Positions 14,201-20,207 of a DNA stretch of 20,207 nt are shown here, in pieces. The position numbers and the translations under genes were made by a program. Within the stretch, counting starts at the first letter, position 1; the number at the start of each line of letters is the position of its first letter. The stretch is from Geobacter sp. UBA6802 (GTDB lineage: Bacteria > Desulfobacterota > Desulfuromonadia > Geobacterales > Pseudopelobacteraceae), in the NCBI GenBank assembly GCA_002452325.1, contig DKFG01000255.1:4038-24244 (forward strand), in the 5' to 3' direction. The notes below the pieces were generated by a model. It made no database searches, was not told where the DNA came from, and saw only the letters and a list, made by a program, of their open reading frames with translations.

Positions 14201-16872
14201 CAACCGGTCAGACACCTGCGGAAAACAGTTACTGGACAAAGCGCACGGCAAAAGGTGGGCGGGCTTATTATGCCGATAACCAGACGGAATTGAACAATGG
14301 CTTACTGGAAATCTTCCAGAACATCCTTACCCAGCTTTCTTCAGGCACGGCAGCATCTATCCTGAATAACAGCGAAGGCAGTGGCGCTAACATGCTGCAG
14401 GCGGTGTTCTATCCCAAAAAGACCTTCCCCAGCGGCTCTGAAGTGAACTGGGTAGGAGAGATGCAAAACCTGTGGTACTACATTGATCCGTTCTTTCAGA
14501 AGACCTCAATCCGCGAGGACACCAACCAGGACAATAAGCTGAATCTGAAAGACGATAAGATCGCTCAGTTCTACTTTGACGGTGCAAAAACCCAGGTTGC
14601 CCTGTTTAGTGATCTGGATGGCGATGGTGTGGCCGACGGCACCCAGACTACGATCGAACCTGATGATGTCAAAAGTCTTTGGAAGGCAGGCCGGTTACTG
14701 TGGGCGAGAAACGTAAGTGATGCTGCTACTGGATCCACGTATGACCAGCGTACGTTGTATACCGGCTTCAACGCGACCAGCGGCAACACCCCGCCGCTAT
14801 TAACGTCACTGCTTGCCAATACTGCTGCCCAGGATGCCATGCAGATACCGGCAGGAACTGCAGCGTATCGCACTGCCAAGCTAACTACATTAACCAACTG
14901 GTTGAAGGGGATTGACCAGCCTGCGGATGCAGACGGCACCACCTACCGCAGCAGGCTGGTAACTATAGCCGGATGCGGACTAACCGATGCCAAAGGATGC
15001 ACCCGTGAATGGAAACTGGGGGATATTATTGCCTCAACCCCCAAGCTGGTTTCCAGCGTTAAGCTGAACAATTATGATTTGGCAACGCCGACCGGCTATG
15101 GTGACAAGTCCTACAAAAAATTCATTGAATCAAACACTTATAAAACACGAGGTATGGTTTTTGTCGGCGGGAATGACGGCATGCTGCATGCCTTTAAGCT
15201 TGGTGTGCTCAAGATGCTGGACGGCAAATTTGACAAGGCCCAGATGAATAATGCAAGCGGCAACAAGGCAGATGCCTCCGATAAGTTGGGGAGGGAGGAG
15301 TGGGCTTTTATTCCTTCCCAGGTCTTGCCGTATCTGAAATATATGACTGAAACTAACTACAATCATCTTTTTTATGTGGACAAAACCCCAACGGTGGTGG
15401 ATGCCAGTATCGGTATGCCGACTGGTTGCTCAGAAGCATCGTACACCGATTGTAGTAAGGATGAGACAGCGGGAACCAATTGGAGGACGGTGCTCATCGG
15501 TGGCGCTGGTTTTGGTGGTGCTGCCAGAAATGCGGATCACAGCTGCTCAGCTGTGAATGATTGCGTTAAGACCCCACTGGACGGCACAGGGTTTTCAAGT
15601 TATTTTGCCCTTGATGTAACGGATCCGACCACCCCGAAATTTCTCTGGGATTTTCCTGCAGGAACTGCAGTAGCAGGAAGTATGGGATTTGCCACCAGTG
15701 GCCCTGCCATTGTCAGGATCGGCAAGATAACCAAGGAGACAGACGAAGAAAGCGGGGAGATTATACGTACTCCTGTACACACCAAGAATGGCAGCTGGTT
15801 TGCCGTGTTCGCTTCAGGCCCTACCGGGCCGATTGAGCAGACCAATCATGAGTTCAGAGGGCAGTCAGACCAGAATCTCAAGCTTTTTGTGGTTGATCTG
15901 CGCAGCGGTGAACTGAAGCATACCATTGATACCGGGATTGCTAATGCCTTTGCCGGCACCATAACCGGCGGGGTTATTGATACGGATCGATCAAAGTCTG
16001 ATGACAACGGTTATTACAGCGATGATGCAATCTACATCGGTCTCACAAAGAAGGATACAACGACAAATACGTGGACAAAAGGCGGCGTACTGCGCTTATT
16101 GACCAAGGAAAATCCTGATCCGGCTCAGTGGGTACTAAGCACGGTGCTGGATAATACCGGTCCGGTTACAACAACCATAACCAAACTGCAAGACAGAAAG
16201 AACAAAACCCTTTGGCTGTTCTTCGGTACGGGGCGCTATTTCTATAAAAACGACGACCCGGCTACTGGAGTCCAACAACGGCTGTATGGTGTCAAAGAGC
16301 CGTGTTACTATACTTCTGAGCGGCAGGATCGTACTCCGTATACAAATATTGACGGAGGTTCGGCTAACGATCTTGATCCTACCTGTACCACCTCGGTAAG
16401 CGGTATCCTGACGGATCAAAGTGGTACGCCAACCACAGCGCCGGCCCCAACGCTGTCGGCCACTTCACCCGGATGGTATATCAATCTGGACGCTGCTGAT
16501 TCGTTAGTATTAGCTGAGCGAGTCATTACTGATCCGGTTGCTCTTGCAAATGGTAACGTGTTCTTTACAACGTTTAAGCCTAGTGCCGATATCTGTAAAT
16601 TTGGCGGTGATTCTCTTATCTGGGCACTTAAGTACGATGCAGGGACCGCGCCGCCGGCCCGCACAATGCAGGGAACCGCTCTGATGCAGGTCTCAACCGG
16701 TGCGTTTGCGGAAGTGAAGCTTTCCACTGCATTCCAGAATCCAGGCAACTTAAGGCTTGACGGTCGTCGGTTGGCAACACCGATACAAGGTGTGCCCCCT
16801 ACCGCACAGGGGTTGTCGTTAATAACCAATCCAAAGCCGCTGAAAAAGTTCATACACGTGAGAGAAAAGTAG
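11227..16872 (+). CDS. pilY1: PilY1-like type IV pilus tip adhesin
   Basis: This 1881-residue exported protein is considerably longer than Pseudomonas PilY1. A signal peptide (1-23) is followed by four Ig-like Big_5 domains starting near residues 24, 143, 259 and 385. A von Willebrand A-like domain follows from about 511, with MIDAS D516-x-S518-x-S520 (ILDNSNSMDED) and YVTDGLP at D873. The C-terminal PilY1 beta-propeller begins about 1100-1300 (MVFVGGNDGMLHAF at 1310, IGGAGFGGAA, FGTGRYFY near 1665). Two calcium-loop-like sites are D1098-x-N-x-D1102-x-K-x4-D1109 and D1129-x-D-x-D1133-x3-D1137. By my count there are 27 cysteines, several in an insert near 597-625. A carbohydrate-binding-like module (960-1007) interrupts the vWA domain. 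PilY1 sits at the pilus tip and promotes adhesion, mechanosensing and pilus extension. Confidence 0.95.
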   Translation: MKRIIAFIILLGTLSVAQISFAAAPSVTSWSPTNGSTGVDENTSIVITFSSDPALNSATINGTNVYMRTGASCSGGTAVAVSLSSSLASPTSTVTVTPSVPLTSGLTYVVCARRNTTNGIKNTSNQSLTASSQTSFTVRDYVAPTITVRAPDPPSGVQSNNNPTIQLTFNERMDQTTITTASVLLENITDGVPVVLNSPTFTNLTSPNRTRANFTLPAVLTSPKTYRVTVMKDVVKDLGGNALDYADNYTWEFSIDNTAPAVISYTPNTAELPVYVNTVTPLISALFTEPIVTPTTTNFYLRRVSPTSALIATTPAFDSGTFTATLGGFTLDNNATYTAVLLGNALATGAVSPCNVNSTTNGIKDSLDNKLATTLCWTFIVDTQAPTVAAVTPVNGTGNVAVGSNVIVDFTENQALRESTINASTVQVSDGTNTIPCTLSYVAATKRLTISPPGGSFNYNTTYTVSLGGGLADKAGNLLPDYSFSFTTQAVSSVVYTQVPPFLNAPVTPNILIILDNSNSMDEDMQVNAIGSPFCSNNADPNTCSKSIIARKALTNIINTYSDKMRIGLMSYRLSGASAYQLHNSFYFASYDPATYCPNPPTACYDYCVTESTTSRDACNAGCQPQNALFNATVRDEIINSGAANSTAINSVRRQNYCSLIYPKYQRMPNPADNTNFVYYALPGTLYSSSNVGTRYLYSTGYSPATGSDSYAAYSTKIGTSNANSGYANLTANYSFTPTDSDLALGFDDFGRRLFWYYTSRTWYRGDSPGPGYLHVRADINDPANNTQKNALLTKLGGNRTPLAFENDETGYMNCSASDRNTCTHIINAGNTPTEGTLQTAIDYFKGTLVQGAAVPSPIQYTCQRNFVIYVTDGLPSTNASGTNGSADTLLPGSITKLKNLRCPESGATSDNCKVFRTFGATNKNFDVKTFVLGMGLNSAAKAKLDDMAYAGGTDVSKGRYSALTSYLTGDIVIYKNASTTLDEAWLALQNSTGQTPAENSYWTKRTAKGGRAYYADNQTELNNGLLEIFQNILTQLSSGTAASILNNSEGSGANMLQAVFYPKKTFPSGSEVNWVGEMQNLWYYIDPFFQKTSIREDTNQDNKLNLKDDKIAQFYFDGAKTQVALFSDLDGDGVADGTQTTIEPDDVKSLWKAGRLLWARNVSDAATGSTYDQRTLYTGFNATSGNTPPLLTSLLANTAAQDAMQIPAGTAAYRTAKLTTLTNWLKGIDQPADADGTTYRSRLVTIAGCGLTDAKGCTREWKLGDIIASTPKLVSSVKLNNYDLATPTGYGDKSYKKFIESNTYKTRGMVFVGGNDGMLHAFKLGVLKMLDGKFDKAQMNNASGNKADASDKLGREEWAFIPSQVLPYLKYMTETNYNHLFYVDKTPTVVDASIGMPTGCSEASYTDCSKDETAGTNWRTVLIGGAGFGGAARNADHSCSAVNDCVKTPLDGTGFSSYFALDVTDPTTPKFLWDFPAGTAVAGSMGFATSGPAIVRIGKITKETDEESGEIIRTPVHTKNGSWFAVFASGPTGPIEQTNHEFRGQSDQNLKLFVVDLRSGELKHTIDTGIANAFAGTITGGVIDTDRSKSDDNGYYSDDAIYIGLTKKDTTTNTWTKGGVLRLLTKENPDPAQWVLSTVLDNTGPVTTTITKLQDRKNKTLWLFFGTGRYFYKNDDPATGVQQRLYGVKEPCYYTSERQDRTPYTNIDGGSANDLDPTCTTSVSGILTDQSGTPTTAPAPTLSATSPGWYINLDAADSLVLAERVITDPVALANGNVFFTTFKPSADICKFGGDSLIWALKYDAGTAPPARTMQGTALMQVSTGAFAEVKLSTAFQNPGNLRLDGRRLATPIQGVPPTAQGLSLITNPKPLKKFIHVREK

Positions 16873-16901
16873 TCAAGATTGGACACCTAGTGGAGCAGAG
16901 C

Positions 16902-17393
16902 ATGAAGAACAGACGAGGATTTTCGCTGGTCGAACTGATTGTCGTGATTGCGATCATAGCGATATTATTAACCATTGTAACCCTCGACTTCTCTTCCATG
17001 AATCGTAAGGCACAGATTGAGCGTCAGACCAGAGAGCTGTTTTCTGATTTGAACAAGGCCCGGTTGGATTCAGTTTTTATGAAGCAGAGGCATAAGATAG
17101 TTATGCAACCGAACGGGTATACTTTTTTTCGCTTTAGCTCGGCGGATGAAAGCCGAACAACCGGCGGTACGGTTATTCAAACACGGAACGTGACCTACCA
17201 GATGACGAAGGTAAATGGCACTACCAGTATTGCCGACAGAATTTTTGAGTTTGATACCAGAGGGTTTACCAATGACCTTGATACCATCAGAATTAATCCG
17301 GCAGATACCGCCGCTCAAGTGGATTGTATCGTGGTGCATACCGCCAGAACAAATCTGGGAAAGATCGAAAACAATGCATGCGTACTTAAATAA
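16902..17393 (+). CDS. GspH/FimT-type minor pseudopilin
   Basis: This 163-residue pseudopilin has a short basic leader MKNRRG, prepilin peptidase cleavage expected between G6 and F7, and Glu at mature position 5 (FSLVE). The hydrophobic helix LIVVIAIIAILLTIVTL follows. The globular part has the GspH/FimT look, with IERQTRELFSDLNKARLDSVF after the helix and a C-terminal pair of strands ending in a cysteine. It would be processed by PilD and incorporated as a minor pilin priming pilus assembly with PilV, PilW, PilX and PilY1. The ATG at 16902 is preferred over the GTG at 16890, because GGAG lies six bases upstream and it gives a normal-length leader. It starts 29 bases after pilY1 and overlaps pilV by 20 bases. 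Confidence 0.92.
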   Translation: MKNRRGFSLVELIVVIAIIAILLTIVTLDFSSMNRKAQIERQTRELFSDLNKARLDSVFMKQRHKIVMQPNGYTFFRFSSADESRTTGGTVIQTRNVTYQMTKVNGTTSIADRIFEFDTRGFTNDLDTIRINPADTAAQVDCIVVHTARTNLGKIENNACVLK

Positions 17394-17775
17394 CAAAGCC
17401 TTCACGCTGATTGAATTCCTGGTTGCCATTGTCATCATGATGGTGGGGTTGTTGGGATTGCTGCAGGCAGTGAATGTCTCCATCAGCCATAACAGGCAGA
17501 ACCAGCTGCGCAATGAGGCCGTTTCTGTTGCTGACGCCTATATGGCTCGTGAATTGGCAAAGGGGTTTGAGGCGGTTTCAACATCGCAAAAAAAATATAC
17601 TCAGGTAGAGCAGATTCCCTGGAGAACGCTGAATACCATGCAGAACTATTCTGCAACACGTACCGGTTCCAGCTACCAAAATTCAAAAGAGGTGAGCTAT
17701 CAGGTTGTCTGGCGTTATAAAGGAGTCCGGTATACACACGAGATAGCTAGTGTGCTGAGCAATGTACAGCAGTAA
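17374..17775 (+). CDS. pilV: PilV-like minor pilin
   Basis: This 133-residue minor pilin has leader MHAYLNNKA followed by FTLIEFLVAIVIMMVGLLGL, the PilV-type helix, with Glu at mature position 5 (E14). The residue before the cleavage site is alanine (A9), not the usual glycine; cleavage after Ala is tolerated by some prepilin peptidases but can be slower. Most of the rest is a small soluble domain with NQLRNEAVSVADAYMARELA and a C-terminal strand region VSYQVVWRYKGVRYTHEIASV. The ATG at 17374 lies inside the end of the preceding gene, with only a weak ribosome site, so translation is probably coupled. The frame is open further upstream, but that sequence is the other reading of the pseudopilin gene. 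Confidence 0.9.
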   Translation: MHAYLNNKAFTLIEFLVAIVIMMVGLLGLLQAVNVSISHNRQNQLRNEAVSVADAYMARELAKGFEAVSTSQKKYTQVEQIPWRTLNTMQNYSATRTGSSYQNSKEVSYQVVWRYKGVRYTHEIASVLSNVQQ

Positions 17776-17789
17776 ACGGGGTGGATGTT

Positions 17790-19013
17790 ATGACATTTGT
17801 TCATAAGAAAAGAGGTTTTACTCTTGTAGAGGTAATCGTGGTTATGGCGGTTTTTATTTCCGTACTTATGATTACAGCTAGCGCCTTCAACACAATTCTC
17901 AAGCAGGCATCAAAATTGTTCGGTAGTGAAGAAAGTAATATTGAAGGGGTGATCGGACTTGAAATGCTGCGACATGATCTGCAGCAGGCTGGTTATGGGC
18001 TGTTTACCGAGCCAGCCGTCTATGCTGATGAGGCTGCAAATGCCCCTGCGTCAGATTACAATGACGCACCAAATAATGTGCCGCGACCGGTTGTTGTCGG
18101 GAACGATTTAGCTACAGGTCTTGCAATGGATAACAACTCCCTGCTTGAGGGTACAGATTATTTAGCTATCAAAGGTACCACGGTGGCCAGAAATGCGGCT
18201 GCACAGAAATGGACTTTTTTACGGGTGTCTTCTGCTCAAGTGACCCCTCAGTTGTGGGCTTCTACCAGTGAAAATTTCAGTAGTAATGATCGGGTGGTGG
18301 TGTTGCGCAAGCAATTTGGAAATCCTGTGAGAAGCACATTGGTGTCTGATCCGGCAGGGGATTTTTATTATGCCTACAGTGATGTTGCCTTTAACAACCT
18401 TTCATCGGCAGGCGCATCGGTTTATACCGCATATGGTATCGATAAAACCGGTGTAACACCGCGCTTCCCATTTAACCGTACGGATTATTTTATTGGGATT
18501 CCCTCCTCCTCCAACAGCATCAAACTGCCGCCGCATTGCGCGTCCGGTACAGGCGTGCTGTATAAGACTACGGTTAACCTTGCAAATGGTATGCTTACTT
18601 ACATACCGGTACTTGACTGCGTTTTGGACATGCAGGTAGTGCTGGGGTGGGATATGAATAGTGATGGAGTAATAGATACGTATTCAAGTGCTGATGGTTC
18701 GGTTGTAAACAGCGGAATTACAGAAGGTAGCACTGCCAATGTGCAGGCTGCATTGGACAATACGAATAATAATACAATTGCGACAACTCCCAATATCAGA
18801 ACCAACCTAAAAATGGTGAAGGTCTACGTTGTTGCGCAGAATGGCAAGCGTGATCCTGGCTATACAAGTTCTTCTCCGATCATATTAGGTGATACTGGGG
18901 AAGGAAGTCTGACAAGAGCTGCCGGGTTGGCCTTGACTGCAAATCAACTGAACTATCGCTGGAAACAGTATCGAATCGTTGTGCGTCCCCAAAACCTGCT
19001 TTCAAACCAGTAG
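17790..19013 (+). CDS. pilW: PilW-like minor pilin
   Basis: This 407-residue minor pilin has leader MTFVHKKRG, cleavage expected after G9, then FTLVEVIVVMAVFISVLMI with Glu at mature position 5 (E14). The text after the helix, GLEMLRHDLQQAGYGLF, is typical of PilW. The large domain carries a calcium-loop-like D288-MNSDGVID-T segment (D288, N290, D292, D296). The end, YRWKQYRIVVRPQNL, is also characteristic. The ATG at 17790 is preferred over the GTG at 17781 because it gives a normal leader; a GGGG-TGG stretch precedes it. It follows pilV by 14 bases and is followed by pilX after 17 bases. PilW links PilY1 to the other minor pilins in the tip complex of better-known systems. Confidence 0.92.
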   Translation: MTFVHKKRGFTLVEVIVVMAVFISVLMITASAFNTILKQASKLFGSEESNIEGVIGLEMLRHDLQQAGYGLFTEPAVYADEAANAPASDYNDAPNNVPRPVVVGNDLATGLAMDNNSLLEGTDYLAIKGTTVARNAAAQKWTFLRVSSAQVTPQLWASTSENFSSNDRVVVLRKQFGNPVRSTLVSDPAGDFYYAYSDVAFNNLSSAGASVYTAYGIDKTGVTPRFPFNRTDYFIGIPSSSNSIKLPPHCASGTGVLYKTTVNLANGMLTYIPVLDCVLDMQVVLGWDMNSDGVIDTYSSADGSVVNSGITEGSTANVQAALDNTNNNTIATTPNIRTNLKMVKVYVVAQNGKRDPGYTSSSPIILGDTGEGSLTRAAGLALTANQLNYRWKQYRIVVRPQNLLSNQ

Positions 19014-19030
19014 GTTTGGCGAGGTCTGTT

Positions 19031-19645
19031 ATGTGTAAAATGAACAATAAACGTGGTATTGCGCTGGTAACGTCTTTGATGTTGACATTGATCTCACTGA
19101 CCATAGTCATGGCACTCTTGTATATGATAACACAAGGGACAACAGTATCAGCATCGCTTAAGCGTTACAAAACCGCACTGGAGGCAACCCATGGCGGGAC
19201 TCAGCTGTTTACCAAAGATATCCTGCCATTTATTTTACAGAATTATGAGAACAGTAATCTACAAACAGAGATGGACAGTAGTTTTGGTGCGGTAACGTTA
19301 AACTTGGAAACAACGCTTGCCTGCCTTCAGGCTAAACTTACCACTCATTCCAGCAATTGGCCTGAGGGGTGTAGCAATACATCTGATCCAAAAAAGAGTC
19401 CTGATTTGACCTTTAAGTTGTCCGCAACGACCGGGGCACCCTATACCATTTATTCGAAAATAATTGAAAACCTCGTCGGCAATACTGATGTCAGCGGTTT
19501 GCAGCTTGAAGGTGCTGGTGTTTCCGAGGCACAGTCAGGTATTGCACCACAACATTTTCCATACCTGTATCGTCTCGAAGTGCAAGGAGAGCGTGAGAAC
19601 AATCCTTCGGCTCAAGCGAATATCGAGGTGCTCTACGCCTATTAA
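19031..19645 (+). CDS. pilX: PilX-like minor pilin
   Basis: This 204-residue protein matches the PilX family: a short basic leader MCKMNNKRG, then IALVTSLMLTLISLTIVMALLY as the membrane helix and a soluble domain that ends with an RLEVQGERENNPSAQ and LYAY region. Cleavage would fall after G9. Mature position 5 is Thr rather than Glu, and position 1 is Ile; loss of Glu5 is common in PilX/GspK-like minor pilins placed at the fibre tip. The ATG at 19031 has GGCGAGG six bases upstream. A TTG at 19016 is less likely. It is the last gene of the minor-pilin run, and no clear terminator was seen immediately after it. Confidence 0.88.
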   Translation: MCKMNNKRGIALVTSLMLTLISLTIVMALLYMITQGTTVSASLKRYKTALEATHGGTQLFTKDILPFILQNYENSNLQTEMDSSFGAVTLNLETTLACLQAKLTTHSSNWPEGCSNTSDPKKSPDLTFKLSATTGAPYTIYSKIIENLVGNTDVSGLQLEGAGVSEAQSGIAPQHFPYLYRLEVQGERENNPSAQANIEVLYAY

Positions 19646-19754
19646 CTCATCAAAGTCCCATGCAGGCGCAATATGAGTAATTTTATATGTTATATATATG
19701 TCCCATCTCCAGCATACCTTGGTCACAAACTACACCTAACGCCGATTACCTACA

Positions 19755-19773
19755 GCATCCTTCAATAGGATGC
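19755..19773. repeat. Small hairpin before the transposase remnant
   Basis: GCATCC (19755-19760) and GGATGC (19768-19773) form a six-base perfect stem with a seven-base loop, just upstream of the ATG of the transposase fragment. There is no T-run, so it is not a terminator. It could be coincidental or a trace of an insertion-sequence end. The rest of 19646-19780 shows nothing else. Confidence 0.3.
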
Positions 19774-19780
19774 CCGGCGC

Positions 19781-20137
19781 ATGCAAGTCCTTAACCGGAC
19801 AATGCTGACCTCTACCCATAGATTCTGCGGAAGAGGCATACATGTAGAAGATGTGCCCTGGGCATACGGCAAGGAGCAGATGACCTTTTCGTATCAGGTG
19901 TATCTTGCCAAGTGGGCCAAACGCCTTTCCTGGAAAGAGACGGCAGATATCTTTCTAACGAGTTGGGACAGCGTATTTCGGGCTGTCCAGTATGTTGTCG
20001 AGTATGGCCTGGCCAACAGAAACCTTGACGGTGTGACCGAGATCGGTGTTGACGAAATATCCGTCTTCAAGGGCCACAAATACCTGACCATGGTCTACCA
20101 ACTTAACGCCGGTGCCAGGATGAGTGTCCACTATTGA
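19781..20137 (+). pseudogene. ISL3-family transposase fragment
   Basis: The 118-residue product matches the middle of ISL3 transposases: VEDVPWAYGKEQMT, LAKWAKRLSWKETADIFLTSWDSVFRAVQY, GLANRNLDGVTEIGVDE and HKYLTMVYQLNAG. The first DDE aspartate is present in GVDE, but the second aspartate and the glutamate, normally far downstream, are missing. The frame ends in MSVHY and a stop soon after the similarity is lost. The N-terminal zinc-finger half is also absent, with an in-frame stop at 19766. Both ends are therefore gone and it cannot be active. No terminal inverted repeats were recognised. It marks old insertion activity at the end of the pilus operon. Confidence 0.85.
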
Positions 20138-20165
20138 CAGGGCAGGTCACATATAACCAACACAG

Positions 20166-20187
20166 AGGGGCAATGCCCTTATTTTTT
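20166..20187 (+). terminator. Possible rho-independent terminator
   Basis: AGGGGC-aat-GCCCTT forms a six-base stem (one G-T wobble) with a three-base loop, followed directly by ATTTTTT. The form fits a rho-independent terminator on the + strand. It would end transcription running through pilX and the transposase remnant, though the stem is short. Confidence 0.5.
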
Positions 20188-20207
20188 ACGTCAAATCGTC
20201 ACACATT

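Overview
The window most resembles a Geobacter/Trichlorobacter-type member of the Desulfuromonadota. The reasons are the moderately GC-rich codon use, the PTS-type regulatory genes (rapZ, EIIA-Man, HPr), the sigma-54-linked two-component pair beside a prepilin peptidase, and the large pilY1 minor-pilin operon. No rRNA, tRNA or CRISPR array was seen. All confident genes lie on the + strand.

Region 1 (1-5111) looks like one tight operon: the 3' part of rapZ, a mannose-type EIIA, HPr, prepilin peptidase pilD, a membrane histidine kinase and a sigma-54-dependent NtrC-family response regulator. Gaps are 3-11 bases and the last two genes overlap. Region 2 (5112-6103) is a near-consensus sigma-54 promoter followed by a secreted DsbC/DsbG-like thioredoxin-fold protein with an extra N-terminal CXXCH motif.

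Region 3 (6125-10483) is an accessory block of nucleases and nucleotidyltransferases: a Uma2-family protein, an AAA-ATPase-like/PD-(D/E)XK protein, an AbiEii-like nucleotidyltransferase overlapping a small unknown gene, a MntA/HepT (MNT/HEPN) toxin-antitoxin pair, and a decayed higBA pair. Only the tail of higB remains, and higA is interrupted by a REP-like palindrome. A second REP-like palindrome follows in a 400-base non-coding stretch.

Region 4 (about 10768-19645) starts with a candidate sigma-54 promoter. It encodes a small secreted protein, a 1881-residue PilY1 adhesin, and four minor pilins or pseudopilins (GspH/FimT, PilV, PilW, PilX). The window ends with a truncated ISL3-family transposase and a possible terminator.

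The working model is inference: PilD processes the minor pilins; the kinase/regulator pair drives sigma-54 transcription of the DsbC-like gene and the pilY1 operon; and the DsbC-like protein may help fold cysteine-rich PilY1. Both sigma-54 promoters are preceded by a similar AT-rich site, perfectly palindromic upstream of pilY1, which could be the regulator's binding site. The nuclease/toxin block appears to have been inserted between the regulatory and structural parts of this pilus locus.
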